Below, in pieces: positions 43,471 to 54,672 of a stretch of DNA of 64,000 bases; within the stretch, counting starts at the first letter, position 1; each line of letters opens with the position of its first letter. Position numbers and translations under genes: made by a program. The stretch spans positions 18,075,306-18,139,305 of the forward strand of contig OY992521.1 in NCBI GenBank assembly GCA_963921215.1, given 5' to 3'. The notes under the pieces are model-generated. The model saw only the letters and a list, made by a program, of their open reading frames with translations. It had not been told where the DNA came from and did no database searches. The stretch comes from Scoparia ambigualis. Lineage: Eukaryota > Arthropoda > Insecta > Lepidoptera > Crambidae.

Positions 43471-43737
43471 TTCTTAAGATTTTCATATTGGTGTTCGCCT
43501 TGTGTTCGCATGTTGATGTTGTACGTCAACATGTCAGTAGGTTCGGATTGGATCAGTTTCTATTGTAAAAGTAATTTATGTACAATCATATCGGTGTTTT
43601 GCATATTTGCTATTGATCTTACTGCTTTTTATACTGCTTACGGGAATTTTTCTCGAAGAAAACAACATTAGCACAATTAAAACCAAATAAATATTTTCTT
43701 TAGGAAATGACACGTTGTGACAGTGACAAGAGCTTTT

Positions 43738-43761
43738 TTCTTTTATTATTATTATTATAGG
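43738..43761 (+). repeat. TTA/TAA microsatellite
   Basis: TTTTATTATTATTATTATAG: about five TTA units directly upstream (in the minus-strand sense) of the R4/Dong-like LINE. Confidence 0.7.
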
Positions 43762-43766
43762 TCTTT

Positions 43767-43785
43767 CGGTTAGGTTAGGTTAGAC
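43767..43785 (+). repeat. Interstitial telomere-type motif, second copy
   Basis: GGTTAGGTTAGGTTAGACTT, then TTGACAAATGAAGG and a GGGGGGCC...GGCCCCCC hairpin. The first copy is at 29717 with the same continuation. Confidence 0.6.
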
Positions 43786-44299
43786 TTTTGACAAATGAAG
43801 GAGGGGGGCCGCAGGCCCCCCGACCCCCCTTTTTTCTTAATCATAGTGTATATATTAAAAACAATATTATGAGTTTAAATATTTTCTTAGTAATGACATT
43901 ATTAAAAAGAAAATTATGATAATTGACTGTTATGAAGGAAACAATTATAAGAAAAAAGGTTGTGAGTTTAAGCTTGTACTTATTAATAAAAAATATATGA
44001 TAACTGTCTGTTATGAGTTCCGATAGTAGTAATAAAAATTTATGAACAAAAAAGTATGAGGATAAAAATTAGGAAGAGTGATTATTATGAACACAAATCG
44101 GTAGTAAAACAAAAAATAGAAATAATAGTTTTATGTGAGCTAATATGGACCCAAATCAAGTCACCCTGATTTACACAACTATTAATATTAGTTATTATTA
44201 CAAGAAGTGAGGCCACGCCACATACCAGCTTAACTTCGTCATACGAGCGAATAATTATTACAAATTAGTTTTATGTACCGGAAATAAGCTGACAACTTT

Positions 44300-44640
44300 G
44301 ACAAAAAAATTAAAACCGTTATTAACTCCGTCTTCCACGAGATACGGACGTGGTTCTTTTAGTGTATAGTAGGCGTTATGTTATGCTATGCCTAGAACTA
44401 ATGATTGGATCTGGATTCCATAAAAAAAAGCGGGAAAAAATTTTTGAAGCTAAACCAGAAAAATATTATAAGTTAACATTGTTGCGTTTTGGAAAGCCTA
44501 AAATGCTTTCGGATAGCTATATCCGCTATGATTCAAGAGATTTTTATGTGTGTATCATCAGTTCATTTCAAACGCGTACGGTTTTTTTGTAATGATTTTT
44601 TATAATTTTCCGGTACATAAAAATAGTCTATTTTCAAAAT
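44300..44640 (-). repeat. Dispersed repeat, copy B (inverse of copy A)
   Basis: Inverse of 28690-29050 over most of its length by eye, with scattered mismatches. The open frame at 44350-44592 lies entirely in it and is not a gene. Confidence 0.7.
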
Positions 44641-44887
44641 GTTTTTTTCTCGAAAAGTAAGTTATGTGGGGGGTATGACAGCTCGCATTGTCGTGATGGA
44701 GGATGATGCGGCGGTTGCAGTTCTCTTTACGGAGTTCAGAGACGACCTGCGGCAAACAAATGCTAGCATATTATTCTGCATTGACCGTTCTTTGTCCTTC
44801 AAGAGGAGTAGTCGCAACATGGCCGGTTTTGGAGACAAACGTGGAAGTAGTAGGGTATTGACTTGCAGTGAAAGTTTTACTCAGTAA
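44639..44887 (+). other. Unrecognised 82-residue open frame
   Basis: The frame has a more balanced base composition than its surroundings and contains DDAAVAVLFTEFRDDLRQ and SFKRSSRNMAGFGDKR. I recognise no domain. It starts inside the end of the repeat at 44300-44640, so its ATG is doubtful. It could be a scrap of a transposon or chance. Confidence 0.15.
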
Positions 44888-45258
44888 TCTATCAGTTACC
44901 ATTTTTGACTAACGATTAATAGAAACAATGGATAAAAACACGGAGGACATTGTCTTTGGATCAAAATAACAAAATATTTCAGCCCTATTACCTATACCTA
45001 TACGCTATATTATTATTAGTCTTTACAAAACCTGGCGCTTTATTTTACATACGAATTTGGTATTTTTGGCATATCTACATACAGGTAAAGTTAAGTTGGA
45101 AAAAATATTTTGTCGTATCTTACATTTTAATATCTATGATTTTTATAGCATAACTTGGTATACCTTATTCGGCGACGAACTCACAAAATCCGGACAAAAA
45201 GCGATTAGCACTCACGTCCTAAAGGTTCCGTGCTTTAATATTTAATATTAATATTGAT
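44888..45258. other. Non-coding, no gene seen
   Basis: AT-rich with T-rich frames only; no repeat partner found. Confidence 0.4.
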
Positions 45259-45515
45259 GACCTCCGTGGTCGAATGGTTAGCACGCCGGGTCTGGCGTCG
45301 CGCCATCTCTGAGGTCCCGGGTTCAATTCCCGGTCGGGTCAATTTAGAGAAAAACTGTTAATTTAAATTGATTACGGGTCTGGGGGTTTTTTCTATGTTT
45401 ATGTATATTAATCCGTTACCTTACCATATTAACGAGTTTCAAAAGAATACTCATCTTGGTCTAGATAATTGGTGTGAGCGTATATAGGTACATTGTTTTT
45501 TTTAAATTGCCATAA
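45259..45515 (+). repeat. tRNA-headed SINE, second family
   Basis: The head holds A box TGGTCGAATGGTTAGC (45267 on) and B box GGTTCAATTCC (45320-45330), spaced as in a tRNA gene, but the arms do not form a full tRNA. A body with GGTCTGGGGG follows. It would be transcribed by RNA polymerase III. I know the family from Lepidoptera by memory. Confidence 0.7.
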
Positions 45516-45544
45516 AATATTTTTTTATTCCGTATTGTTACCGT

Positions 45545-45790
45545 GTCACGTAGCGGTGAAAGAATACTACCAGCACCTCTCTTCCCTTGGGTGTCGTAAA
45601 AGACGACTAACGGACTAAAGTCTGCACATACATCCAACAAAAAGCGGCGATGGGCTTACCACCTGTCACGCTGAGCACATGTGAAGTTGCTATTTGGTGA
45701 AAAGTGGACTAATGGTAGAGGACTGCTTTCGCGGTCGTCATTGTCTTGTCTCTGACTAACCCTTCGGGGATAATAGTCGTGATTATGATT
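45545..45790 (+). repeat. Dispersed repeat, most complete single copy
   Basis: Order: TGTCACGTAGCGGTG, CCCTTGGGTGTCGTAAAAG, ACTAACGGACTAAAG, GGCGATGGGCTTACCACC, GTCACGCTGAGCACATGTG, GAGGACTGCTTTCGCGGTC, CTAACCCTTCGGGGATAATA. Partial or tandem copies of the same family are at 7890, 10676, 18351, 27765, 48380, 53975, 57055, 57428 and 61255. No coding part. Confidence 0.8.
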
Positions 45791-46814
45791 ATGAATGTAA
45801 TAATTTTTTTTTATTTATTACTTATTCAAAACAGATACTTAACAATAATATTACACACCACGTCAAATTATAACATAAGACAAAAACCAGACTTAAATCC
45901 AGCGGATGTTTTCACACAACATGACAGCTAACACATTACGTTTAGGGGCACAAAATAATTATAATTATTACAACATACACACACAGTGAAAAACCACAAA
46001 CAAGTACACGAAAAGCTCAGTAAAGGATAAGCTTTACCCCAAATCTAAAAGGCATAAATGAATAGTAAGTATAATTGAATAGAATTACGAGTATTGCTCA
46101 ACCTGTGCCAGATATAAGGCAAGCTGTCTTTTTCAAGTACCTACTTACTATTTTTATTTTGTTTGTTTTAATCAGAATTATTATGGCTCTACTATTGATC
46201 ATTATAGATGCTAATTTATTTAATTACTTATTACATTCATATATTTTTTATTGTTTTCAGTTACTAACTAATGAGTCTAACAGAAAAAATATAAAATTTA
46301 ATTTTCTAATTAAATACCTATAATATTATTGTTTTTACGAGTCCCGTTGCAGCGCCATACCTAGCGCAGTAGGTAGCAATAGTAAGTTTGGGTCTTAATA
46401 CTGTTCCAAGCTATATTCTATGCTTTACAATATTTTAATTCTAGTTAAGTATTTATTCAGGTATTCACGCCTCGGTTTATTGTATGTTAAAATGGTATTG
46501 AAAGCAGCAGCGATCACAGAAAGTAAATAAGCTTTTTCGAAAAACTGATAACCCTATTGTCTGTGCGAAGACCTGCATGATTCGAATCAAGTCATCGCTA
46601 CAATTGGAGGGTATTGGCTGTCAGATGCTGCTAGTAAACTTAATAATATACTTACTTAAATTTATCCATGAGTGGAAACCCTGCGCTCCTGACGTCAAAT
46701 CGATATGCAGTCAGCGTATTACCGGAATATAAACGCTCGGGTCACACGATAAGTTTTAATTTCGCGTGAAAGTCTTTAGAGTAGGCATACATTTCTTATT
46801 TTTTTTAATTCTTC
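45791..46814. other. Non-coding, no gene seen
   Basis: Frames at 45746-45931 and 46075-46323 are AT-driven and hydrophobic without a domain. Confidence 0.4.
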
Positions 46815-47105
46815 AACGGGTAAGCGCTTGGCCTTCATCTCACCTGATGGTAATTGACGATAAGGATGAAGGTGGAAGCGCGCTTTACCCGTAATCCTCA
46901 ACCACTGAGGAACTGGCTATCTTATCTCCAACTGTCGGAACACAACAATGCTATAAACATCGTTGTTATGGCGACAGACTTAGATAAGGCGGTAGCAGCT
47001 AGCCAGGCGGACTTAACAGCCCTACCACCAACCAAACCGAGCACACAAACCGGGACCTCTGTGTCTGAAACCGCTGGCTTAGCCACTAGACCACAGAGGC
47101 GGTTA
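46815..47105 (-). repeat. tRNA-headed SINE, third family, minus strand
   Basis: On the minus strand it begins ACCGCCTCTGTGGTCTAGTG (A-box-like head), and it ends on the plus-strand side with CGCTTGGCCTTCATCTCACC and TGATGGTAAT. The 84-residue open frame over it is not a gene. Confidence 0.6.
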
Positions 47106-48379
47106 TAACAAACCTTGAGTTATGAATTGAGAAATCCGTAACATACTTTGCCCGCCCGAGCAAATTGAATGGGAAACTCAAGCCAATCATATACTTGGCC
47201 AATTGCATTTTATCACATACACTTTGCCCGACCTATAACCAGTGGTGTCATTTCTATACACTTGTGCAGAATTGAATTTTTGTAACATCTTTCTTGTGGG
47301 TTGTAATTCTATGCAGGCTCTGATTTTTAATGTAAATCTGACTATATTATAATGGTTAGGTGTTTTTATCATTATTTTATTCCTAAACGTTCGTATAATG
47401 CAAAACTAAAAAATAAACTACCCAAAATTCTCCACAATATTTTTATTTTCTCTAAACATTTCTCCAAAGATTCCTTTTCTCCAAAATTGCCCCAGCAGCC
47501 ATATTTTTAACCAGAATTGCGAAAAAAATACCCAAACTGGCAACGCTGCCCATAACTTGAACCCATAATTAAACCTCTGGATATCGAACCGAGCGCTAGA
47601 CCACAAGGCCACCGAGGCGTTTGCACTGTTAAAAAAGCTAATATTCTTTTAAAAAAATATACAAAGAACAATATTTACCCACTTCCCATACATTGGAAAG
47701 TTATGCATTACAAATTAACTAATGCATTACTAAATATTATAGCAAAAACGCAACTTAAAACTAATATTCTCATTTTGCTGTTGCGTAGCAGCTAGGAGAA
47801 ACTAATACAAGCCAGCTTCCAATTTCAATTTTTAAATTCTTTATCAACTCAGCATAATACTTTAGTTATTATTCTATGATCATTACGAACGGCACCCTAA
47901 AAAACATGGCGCTAGAAAATAATATCGCTCAGCTTTGACAGATGTCCATAGCAGATTCCGGAGCTTTTAGAAGTTCCGCCAACTCAGTATATTTCGCGGC
48001 CACATTACCCAAGTTCACATCCCCTAATATTGTAAGAGATCTAAAGGCTTATCTACGAAGCACTTATTGAATAAAATGTTCCAGACGTTTCGCATTAAGA
48101 TAAGTTTCGAAGCGAAATTAAAACGTTTATATCTTGGCGATGTACGATTTAATATAAACTTTGAAGACAACGGGGTAAATATTAGTTTGATTTTTAGTAT
48201 TAATGCGATTAATTATGTAAACATGTTTCAACTTTTTTGTCATAGTTATTATTAAATAAAATCAATTAATTTATAAAATGAGTTTACAAAATACAATCGG
48301 AACCTTCTTATTATCTCGGTCTGTCTCTCTCTCTCTCTCTATAACGGTCGGGTATAACGGGTGCCATAATCGATACCTA
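47106..48379. other. Non-coding; one tRNA-like head fragment
   Basis: Near 47583-47622 the minus strand reads CGCCTCGGTGGCCTTGTGGT, then CTAGCGCTCGG, a tRNA-like SINE head without a body. A TC run lies at about 48322-48342. No gene seen. Confidence 0.4.
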
Positions 48380-48525
48380 TTTAACCAAATAGCGACTGCA
48401 CATGTGCGCTGCGTGACAGGTGGTGAGCCCATCGCCACTCTGTGTTGGATGTATTTGTAGTCGTTAGTCCGTTAGTCGCCTTTTACGGTGGTAGTATTCT
48501 TGCACCGCTACACGACACGGTTAAA
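48380..48525 (-). repeat. Dispersed repeat copy, minus strand
   Basis: GACTGCACATGTG, GTGACAGGTGGTGAGCCCAT and CCGTTAGTCGCCTTTTACG are the inverse of 45545-45790. A piece between the GTCG and CTACC blocks is missing. Confidence 0.75.
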
Positions 48526-49336
48526 TTAATTACAAGCATAACAAAAAACGTATTAGCCAATAGGTTAAGGTCGTGGCAACTGATTTTTATTTCTATACCT
48601 AGATAGATAGATAAACGCACCATTAACAGGCAGACACTTCAGCTAATACCACCACTTACGATACCCATAGATTATCCCTGTTCTGTAACATTTACGTGAT
48701 GTGTGACCAAGTTAAGGACCAAGACCAAGGGATTTGAACACCACTAGAACATAAATTGCCCTACTCCTGTAGGTCACGTGATAGTTTAGAAATTTAAGAC
48801 AATCGCGAAGCGCAGCGTAGCGATTGTCATGAATTTCGAGGTTATTTTTTTTATTAAACAACAGAAATACCCTACTCCTTTTGGTCACATGTTTTTGATC
48901 ATTTCACGGAACCAGTTCTGGTATTTGTTCAAGTCCCTAGATTTGTTTAGGGAAATGATAAAATCGTGTTGTTATTTTAACATCCTCGTGAGTTTGGTCA
49001 AAATCATATCACTTAGGGAATTGACCAAATCTCTGTTTTTATCATTATCCCTGCGACATATGCATCATGCAGGGGTGAATATTATTGCAAACTAATCGCT
49101 TGACAATGTGATTAACACAATTTAATCATTTAACCCATCAACGCTGTTAACGCAACTTTAAACTTAGATTCACATTTTTCACAACAAACACAATAACTAC
49201 ACTATTAGGTAAACCAAGTTAGAACAATAATTTATTTTTTCTTCTTATTATACTGTGACTACGTTTGAGAAAATATTATTTAATTATTATTTATCCTTAG
49301 TGGTCTTTCTTATAAACACTGTTATGTATTATTTTA
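48526..49336. other. Non-coding with one hairpin
   Basis: GACAATCGC...GCGATTGTC at 48799-48829 can form a stem around GCGCAGC. CCCTACTCC followed by GGTCAC occurs on both sides (48760 and 48870). No gene. Confidence 0.4.
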
Positions 49337-49560
49337 CGGCCGGGTGGTCGAGTAGTCAGCGACCCTGACGCAACCCACGGTCCCGAGTTCGAATCCCGAT
49401 AGGTGCAAATGTTTGTGTGGTGAGCACGAGCATTAGTGACCAAGTCATGGATGTTTATTAGTATTTATAAATGTTTATCCGTTATTCAGTCACCGCAGTT
49501 CGGGCTATGCTTAGTTTGGGGCTGAATGATTGGTGTGACAGTTGTGAAATTTTTTATTGA
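49337..49560 (+). repeat. tRNA-headed SINE, fourth family
   Basis: A box GGTGGTCGAGTAGTCAGC and B box GAGTTCGAATCCC (49385-49397) in tRNA-like spacing, then a body with GTCATGGATGTTTATTAG and TATCCGTTATTCAG, ending in a T-rich part. It sits directly upstream of another SINE. Confidence 0.75.
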
Positions 49561-49576
49561 TTATTATTTGGTTTGA

Positions 49577-49838
49577 GAAGCTCGATGGCGCAGCGGTTAG
49601 CGCATTCGACTTGCGATCTTGCCCGCTATGCAACTATCGCAATGCCGGGTCGCTTGATGGGTGACCAAAATTAAAAAAAACATCTCGAGCTGCTTCGGAA
49701 GGCACGTTAAGCCGTTGGTCATTGTTGTTATCGTAAGATGACATTTGTTAAATCCTACCAACCCGCATTGGGCCAGCGTGGTGGGTTAGTGCGCAATATG
49801 TCCACGTGCTATTGTCCACGTGATGATTATTTGGTTAA
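49577..49838 (+). repeat. tRNA-headed SINE, first family
   Basis: AGCTCGATGGCGCAGCGGTT starts it, with GTCGCTTGATGGGTGACC, GCCGTTGGTC and CCCGCATTGGGCCAGCGTGG following. Same family as 36370-36676. Confidence 0.75.
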
Positions 49839-49915
49839 ACATTTTTTTCGTCTACGTCACACAAATGTTATTTTGAATTTGAGCAAAAGAGCCTAAACAT
49901 TTTTATAACTATATT

Positions 49916-50284
49916 AGGTGACTGCTAGGAACCGCAGGAAACTTTAAGGGCTGGTCAGGTCAAGTGTTTTAAACATGACATAAAGAGATTCGTGTTTTTG
50001 CCGCGTCAGCTGTTCGATAAGTACCTACGTTGACGGGTCAACAGACGGCCAGCCGGCCGGCCGTTGCCCTCGCGTTGTAAAAAATCGTTATTTTTAATGT
50101 TTTCATTTTAGTTTTCTTATGTTATTGTTTTAAAATAAATTAGATACTCAAAGACTATCCAATTAAAATTCACAAAATGAATTATTTAATTACAAATGAA
50201 AAAAACACGATTGCTTTTTTGTCATGTTTAAAACACTTGACCTGACCAGCCCTTGAAGTTTCTTGCGGTTTCTAGCAGTCACCT
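49916..50284. mobile_element. MITE with about 85-bp inverted ends
   Basis: AGGTGACTGCTAG starts the left arm and its inverse CTAGCAGTCACCT ends the right. Inside, AAGGGCTGGTCAGGTCAAG and GTGTTTTAAACATGACA occur inverted in both arms. The spacer is about 200 bp with no open frame. I found no clear target duplication. Confidence 0.85.
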
Positions 50285-50339
50285 TTTATAATTCACGTTT
50301 TTTTTTATAGTTGTATTGTATCATACATACGGTCGGGGT

Positions 50340-50740
50340 CACCGTCGCTTTACCACTTAGCAGCGATTTTCGTATGAAGCGCACCGACCGCCCGGGTACG
50401 TGCCCGTACCAAATAGACGACGCGGTGTGCAAGGGATTTTGACCTTTAGACTAGGGACGATGAAGTCCGCCATTGTACAAACATATGCCCGCTTCCCAGA
50501 GAGGTAGGCAGATACCATGGATTTCAACTCCCTACGATCCTAACCCACATCGTTTGTTTCACTTACTCTCATAACATACATTCTTGTCGGTTTAGGGCAC
50601 TCTTGACCTGACCTTTAACGAGAAGGTCACCGATCTGATCTAAGTACGTTCGTCGAGGTCTTCCCCTTCCAACTATCCTATTCACTCTCGCCTCGTGCAC
50701 CAAAATAGTTGTATCAATAAACTCTCGTTGGAGTATCCCT
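50340..50740 (+). repeat. Dispersed lepidopteran-type repeat
   Basis: AGAGAGGTAGGCAGATACCA, CTCCCTACGATCC and CTTGACCTGACCTTTA make up a string known to me from lepidopteran genomes. No second copy in this window. Confidence 0.4.
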
Positions 50741-52329
50741 ATTCACTTTGTAATAAAACTCAACACCGTTAATACATCATCCACGTAAAACGTGTACACA
50801 CCGAAATTGAGCCGTTAAGACGCATCTCCACGGCTCCTCAAAACGATCGTTGGGACAAAGTTTACACAGCAGACGTCGGCTTTTAGCGGCGAAAGTTTTA
50901 ACTGCAGGGGCGTTTACTCAAAATGCAAATTACAAGCTCCATACAGGCAAGGTGGAGCCAGACACCCCACAGGATGTGATACACGGGACCCCAATATTAA
51001 ACCACACGAAAGACCCATAAATTTCCCAGCTGCTTTGTGTACACTGTAATTTTGAACGGACGTAGGTGTTTACACGCGCCGCTTACCGGTACCTACCTGC
51101 GTATCGTATCGCTTTCTAGTACACTGTTTATTTGTGCCACCTGAATAGAGTCTGAACATAAATAGGTGGAGCTAGCTGGCAACAATCGCTTATTGTTTTA
51201 TCAAGTTAATTCGAAACACGTTGAAATTGGAAACTTTTCACGGATTTACCTACTCGTATTTAACTTACATAGGGCGGATAAGTGTATAGACTAATACACA
51301 TTCGTGGGGTGATTAGTAACTTAACCTTATTAAGTTCAGGCAGGTGTTGCTAACCGATCTAACATTATCAATTAGTAGCTCTTTGGTAGAGCGTAGGTAC
51401 GGCTTTAAGATTTATCGATTTACAGTATAGAAAATAAACGCAATTACAAATAGTTTGATATAAAGTGTTTCATTCCAACAATCACTTAGTGTGTTAGCTG
51501 TTTTGATAAGAAATGTAAATGTTTGACAACATTCAATTCTCGTAAATAAATAAAGACTCCATGAATCCTTGAATAGCAACCGGCAGTCCGGCACCAACAG
51601 CCTGCCTCTCAAAACACGCAGAAGTTTGACGAATAAAATATGTTTGGTTTCCTTTTGCATCCGCTATAACGAAATATACTTTTATCGGTACTGAGACAAA
51701 CGTCATGTTCGTTTTGACATACTTTAAAACAAACCTATATTTAGCTTGTAATTATAATGTTGTTATTATTCTGAGTGTATAATGAAAAAAAAAAGATAAA
51801 ATAACTGAAGTAAAGTAATTAAGCAAAAACCGCCTCGTCAACATTGCTCCTTGATATTGATCAGATCATTATTGTAACCCAAAAAGGTTGATCTGTACTA
51901 TTGACACAATTTACTAAAATTACTATTTTTTGACGATCATTATCTTTAATTCAGTTTGATTGATGCCGTGACGTGGGGTATGACGATAACAAATTGTTTA
52001 GGTATATATTAGGTTTATGTAAGTTTATATAATATAATATTAATTTATAAAAGTAACCTTTTACTTTTATAAATCAATATATACATTTTTTACATAAGGG
52101 ACGCGCTTGATCTTGTCGTTAAATTATCGTAGCGCTTTGGTGAGAGCCTCAATTCTGCTATAATATATCGTCCACAAAATAGTGTGTAGTTGTTGGCCTG
52201 ATTCTTACATTTGCTCATCAGTCCTCACTCAACCTCAGATCAACGTAGGGTACGTTGATCACATCACAGCTAAGGGTTTTCAAATGTTTGGTTTCTTATG
52301 AAGAATTGGAACATTTAAGAACCTTCCTC
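50741..52329. other. Non-coding, no gene seen
   Basis: Contains a few GC-rich patches (50860-51180) without open frames. The minus-strand frame 51412-51660 has no domain. TTTATAAAAGTAACC and its near inverse form a small hairpin near 52046-52075. Confidence 0.4.
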
Positions 52330-52555
52330 CTTTTTGCTGATAAATAAGTCACTCGTAAGATCTCAACTTGAATATGCCATATGTGTTTGGAATCCATTTT
52401 ACAACAAATACAGTGACTTAATCGAGTCGCTAAAACGTAAAATGTACGAAACGTACTCTAAAGATTCGAAAAGACACGGTCATCATATTAGTTACTCTTC
52501 TAGAAAAATTCTTACTATCATCTCTCAAACATCGGAGACTGTATCTCGATGACTA
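52330..52555 (+). pseudogene. LINE reverse transcriptase thumb fragment
   Basis: The first part of this 72-residue frame, LVRSQLEYAICVWNPFYNKY and LIESLKRK, matches the conserved post-YxDD segment of jockey/CR1-type LINEs. The rest does not, so the fragment is short. Confidence 0.6.
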
Positions 52556-52760
52556 ATCGATTCTTTACAAAATATGTCATAACGGTTTAGATTGCAATAA
52601 ACTAACAAACCAAATTTACTTGTTTGCGCATACCGAGTCGCTCCTAGCGTATTTGTGATACACATGCTCACGTCTATTTGCTCCTAAGCGATGTAGAACC
52701 ACGCTGGTGAAAAAGCTTCTTTTTGTCATTAGTGAAAAGTTTTAATGAAAACTTAATGAG

Positions 52761-52893
52761 TACAGTCACGAGCACCAATATGTATACACTTTGACTCTTA
52801 TTCAATTGCATTAAGAGTTACAATTGTTTACATATTTTTGCTGTTGCAATTCCATTCCTTGGCTGTTTTGACTGTACAGCCAAGGAATGGAAT
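52761..52893. repeat. MITE copy with a hairpin in its right end
   Basis: TACAGTCACGAGCACCAATA and TTTACATATTTTTGCTG match the 88-bp MITE at 57131-57218. The right end is altered: ATTCCATTCCTTGGCTGT and its inverse ACAGCCAAGGAATGGAAT form a 20-bp stem at about 52847-52893. Confidence 0.6.
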
Positions 52894-53060
52894 TCCCTGC
52901 CGGTGTCTGTGTTCCGAGTGCACGAAGCCCCAACATCTTTAAAGCCCGAGTGAATAGGCTGCTTCTGGGCAAGCCTGCTCCATATCGTCGGCCTCTTCTT
53001 AATCCTACGGATGAGAATGTGGCCAAGAGCAAGCCCATCTATTATAAAAAAAACTTTGTT
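52876..53060 (+). pseudogene. Possible LINE ORF2 C-terminal fragment
   Basis: The frame over this stretch reads AKEWNSLPVSVF and FKARVNRLLLG, like the last residues of LINE ORF2 proteins, then SKPIYYKK. It is short, and there is no neighbouring reverse transcriptase in frame. Confidence 0.4.
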
Positions 53061-53071
53061 TCCATATACAC

Positions 53072-53215
53072 TTTTAAACTTTCGTGTTCCATTATGCACA
53101 CATATTTAGACGGGATTTAACGCAAAAACTACTTACTAAAGGCATTCTACGCATACATTTATACCCGAAGTTTCGACCGAGTTGCACCGCCGTGACCACG
53201 GCCGGTTTACGGACT
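53072..53215 (+). repeat. Dispersed repeat shared with 61514-61650
   Basis: ATTATGCACACATATTTAGA, GGCATTCTACGCATAC and TTTCGACCGAGTTG also occur at 61512-61606, and AAACTTTCGTGTTCCATTAT appears there inverted. Confidence 0.65.
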
Positions 53216-53279
53216 AAAGACATTCATGTTTTTGTTTGTTACCATAGATCTATTTGTTTTGTCACATGCACAGTTTAAA

Positions 53280-53970
53280 AATGTATCCTTGGAAAATTAG
53301 CTTGATTCCTTTATAATTTAGTTGCAGTTTATTCATCTACAGAAAATTTAAAAACATTGTTTGCGTTATTTTGCTTGTATTTAATTACTTTATTTCTAAT
53401 ATTATTATGAGTGTAATGGTGTTGGTTTAGTAATTACAATTTATTGTTTTAGATTATACTTATGTGTAGTATTAAGCTATATTATGTAATTGTTTGTTAT
53501 CCTGAACAAAATAAAAATAAACTAAAAAAATACTCTCAAAAAGAACTTAATAACGTCATGTAAAAATGAAAAAATATTAATTCCTATAAGTATATTATTT
53601 TTAATCGTTCGTAAGTTTAAGTATTTTATGTTCGTATATGTTTAAAGATAGACAGCTTACCTGAAATAACATCGCCACGAAGCCACAGCTGTACATAGTT
53701 TACATAGTAACGAGTAAGTTGTATGAAAAGGAAAAGTAATAACATTTCTCGCACAACGGCTGCCCTCATAATACCAAGTAACGTTGAAGCACATAAGTTC
53801 TTCAACCCCTTAGACTATCTCAACTTATGAGCAAACTATTTCATTAGGATTACCATTCTTGAATACGTGGCTCCTTATTTAAGGTATCCAAAACATTTTC
53901 ATGTGGAACATTGTGATCGTTGACTAGAACACGGTTTTTGTTGTCATAAATTTTGGTTGTGTGTGTGTGG
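53280..53970. other. Non-coding, no gene seen
   Basis: AT-rich, with AATAAA-like strings near 53507 and 53515; no open frame. Confidence 0.4.
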
Positions 53971-53974
53971 CGGC

Positions 53975-54235
53975 TCAGAGCATCCAACCCACCTCTTACC
54001 TTGGGCGTGTAAAAGGCGACTAACGGACTAAATACTTAGATTCACGACTATTATCCCCAAAGGGTTAGTCAGAGACTTGGCAATGCGGCCACTGCCATAG
54101 TCTACTTTTCCCCAAATTACAACTACACATGTCATTGTATTCAGCGTGAATTATGTGGTGAGCCTATTGCTGCTCTATGCTTTTGGATGTATATGCAGTC
54201 TTTAATCAGTTAGTCGCCTAGTCGCCTTTGAGCAG
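53975..54235. repeat. Dispersed repeat, rearranged copy
   Basis: GTAAAAGGCGACTAACGGAC on the plus strand (54009) is followed by ACGACTATTATCCCCAAAGG and the rest of the family in minus orientation, up to CAGTTAGTCGCC (54207). Two fragments are joined head to head. Confidence 0.7.
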
Positions 54236-54316
54236 CCACCACACAGCTCGCATACAACTACCACTACCTACTTGAAAAAAAACTTTTTATACCATGTCAT
54301 ACTTTTGTGTTTGTTA

Positions 54317-54672
54317 GAGATGGTTTACGCATATCGGTTTCCCATAAAAAATTTCCAAGTCCAAATTTTTAAAAACCACTAAGCCAATTATAATGAAACT
54401 TCGCATGCTAAAGTAAAACACAGGAATCTAAATAGTTTGTTAAAAACATTAAAAAAAAACGTTTCTTTATGTGAGTAATTGCGATTTTAAACTTTCTATA
54501 CTTTAAATCGCAATAACTCAGTTAAATAAACGTTTTTTAAAAATGTTTTCAACAAACTATTTAGATCCCTGTGTTTTACTATAGCATGCAAAGTTTCAAC
54601 AAAATAGGCTTATTAGTTTAAAAAATTTCGACTTGGAAGTTTGTATGGAAAACCGAAATGCGTAAACCCTCT
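54317..54672. repeat. Fold-back (MITE-like) element 2
   Basis: An almost complete palindrome of about 355 bp: GGTTTACGCATATCGGTTT at the left meets AACCGAAATGCGTAAACC at the right, and TGCGATTTTAAA meets TTTAAATCGCA at the centre (about 54480-54515). Related to the element at 6803-7445. Confidence 0.85.

Larger units (their letters stand above)
39760..43737 (-). mobile_element. LINE with restriction-like endonuclease (R4/Dong-like)
   Basis: On the minus strand a single long coding region can be followed from 43470 to 39884: an N-terminal domain, reverse transcriptase, then a CCHC finger and a PD-D type endonuclease. It is broken by in-frame stops at about 42747, 42318, 42030, 41101 and 40663 and by one frameshift between 42028 and 41716. 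Single ORF, no apurinic endonuclease and a C-terminal restriction-like endonuclease are marks of the R2/R4/Dong group. The 5' side abuts a TAA run (43738-43761), and Dong elements are known to target TAA repeats, but I could not see TAA repeats at the 3' side. Confidence 0.75.

Noticed and set aside
45259..45345. Possible true tRNA gene
   Set aside because: A and B boxes are good, but I could not fold acceptor and anticodon stems, and a SINE body follows.
47880..48060. Possible promoter and start of a host gene (ACATGGCGCTAG near 47904)
   Set aside because: The frame after the ATG closes quickly and there is no supporting splice site or domain.
49337..49400. Possible true tRNA gene
   Set aside because: Same reason: tRNA-like head of a SINE with poor stems.
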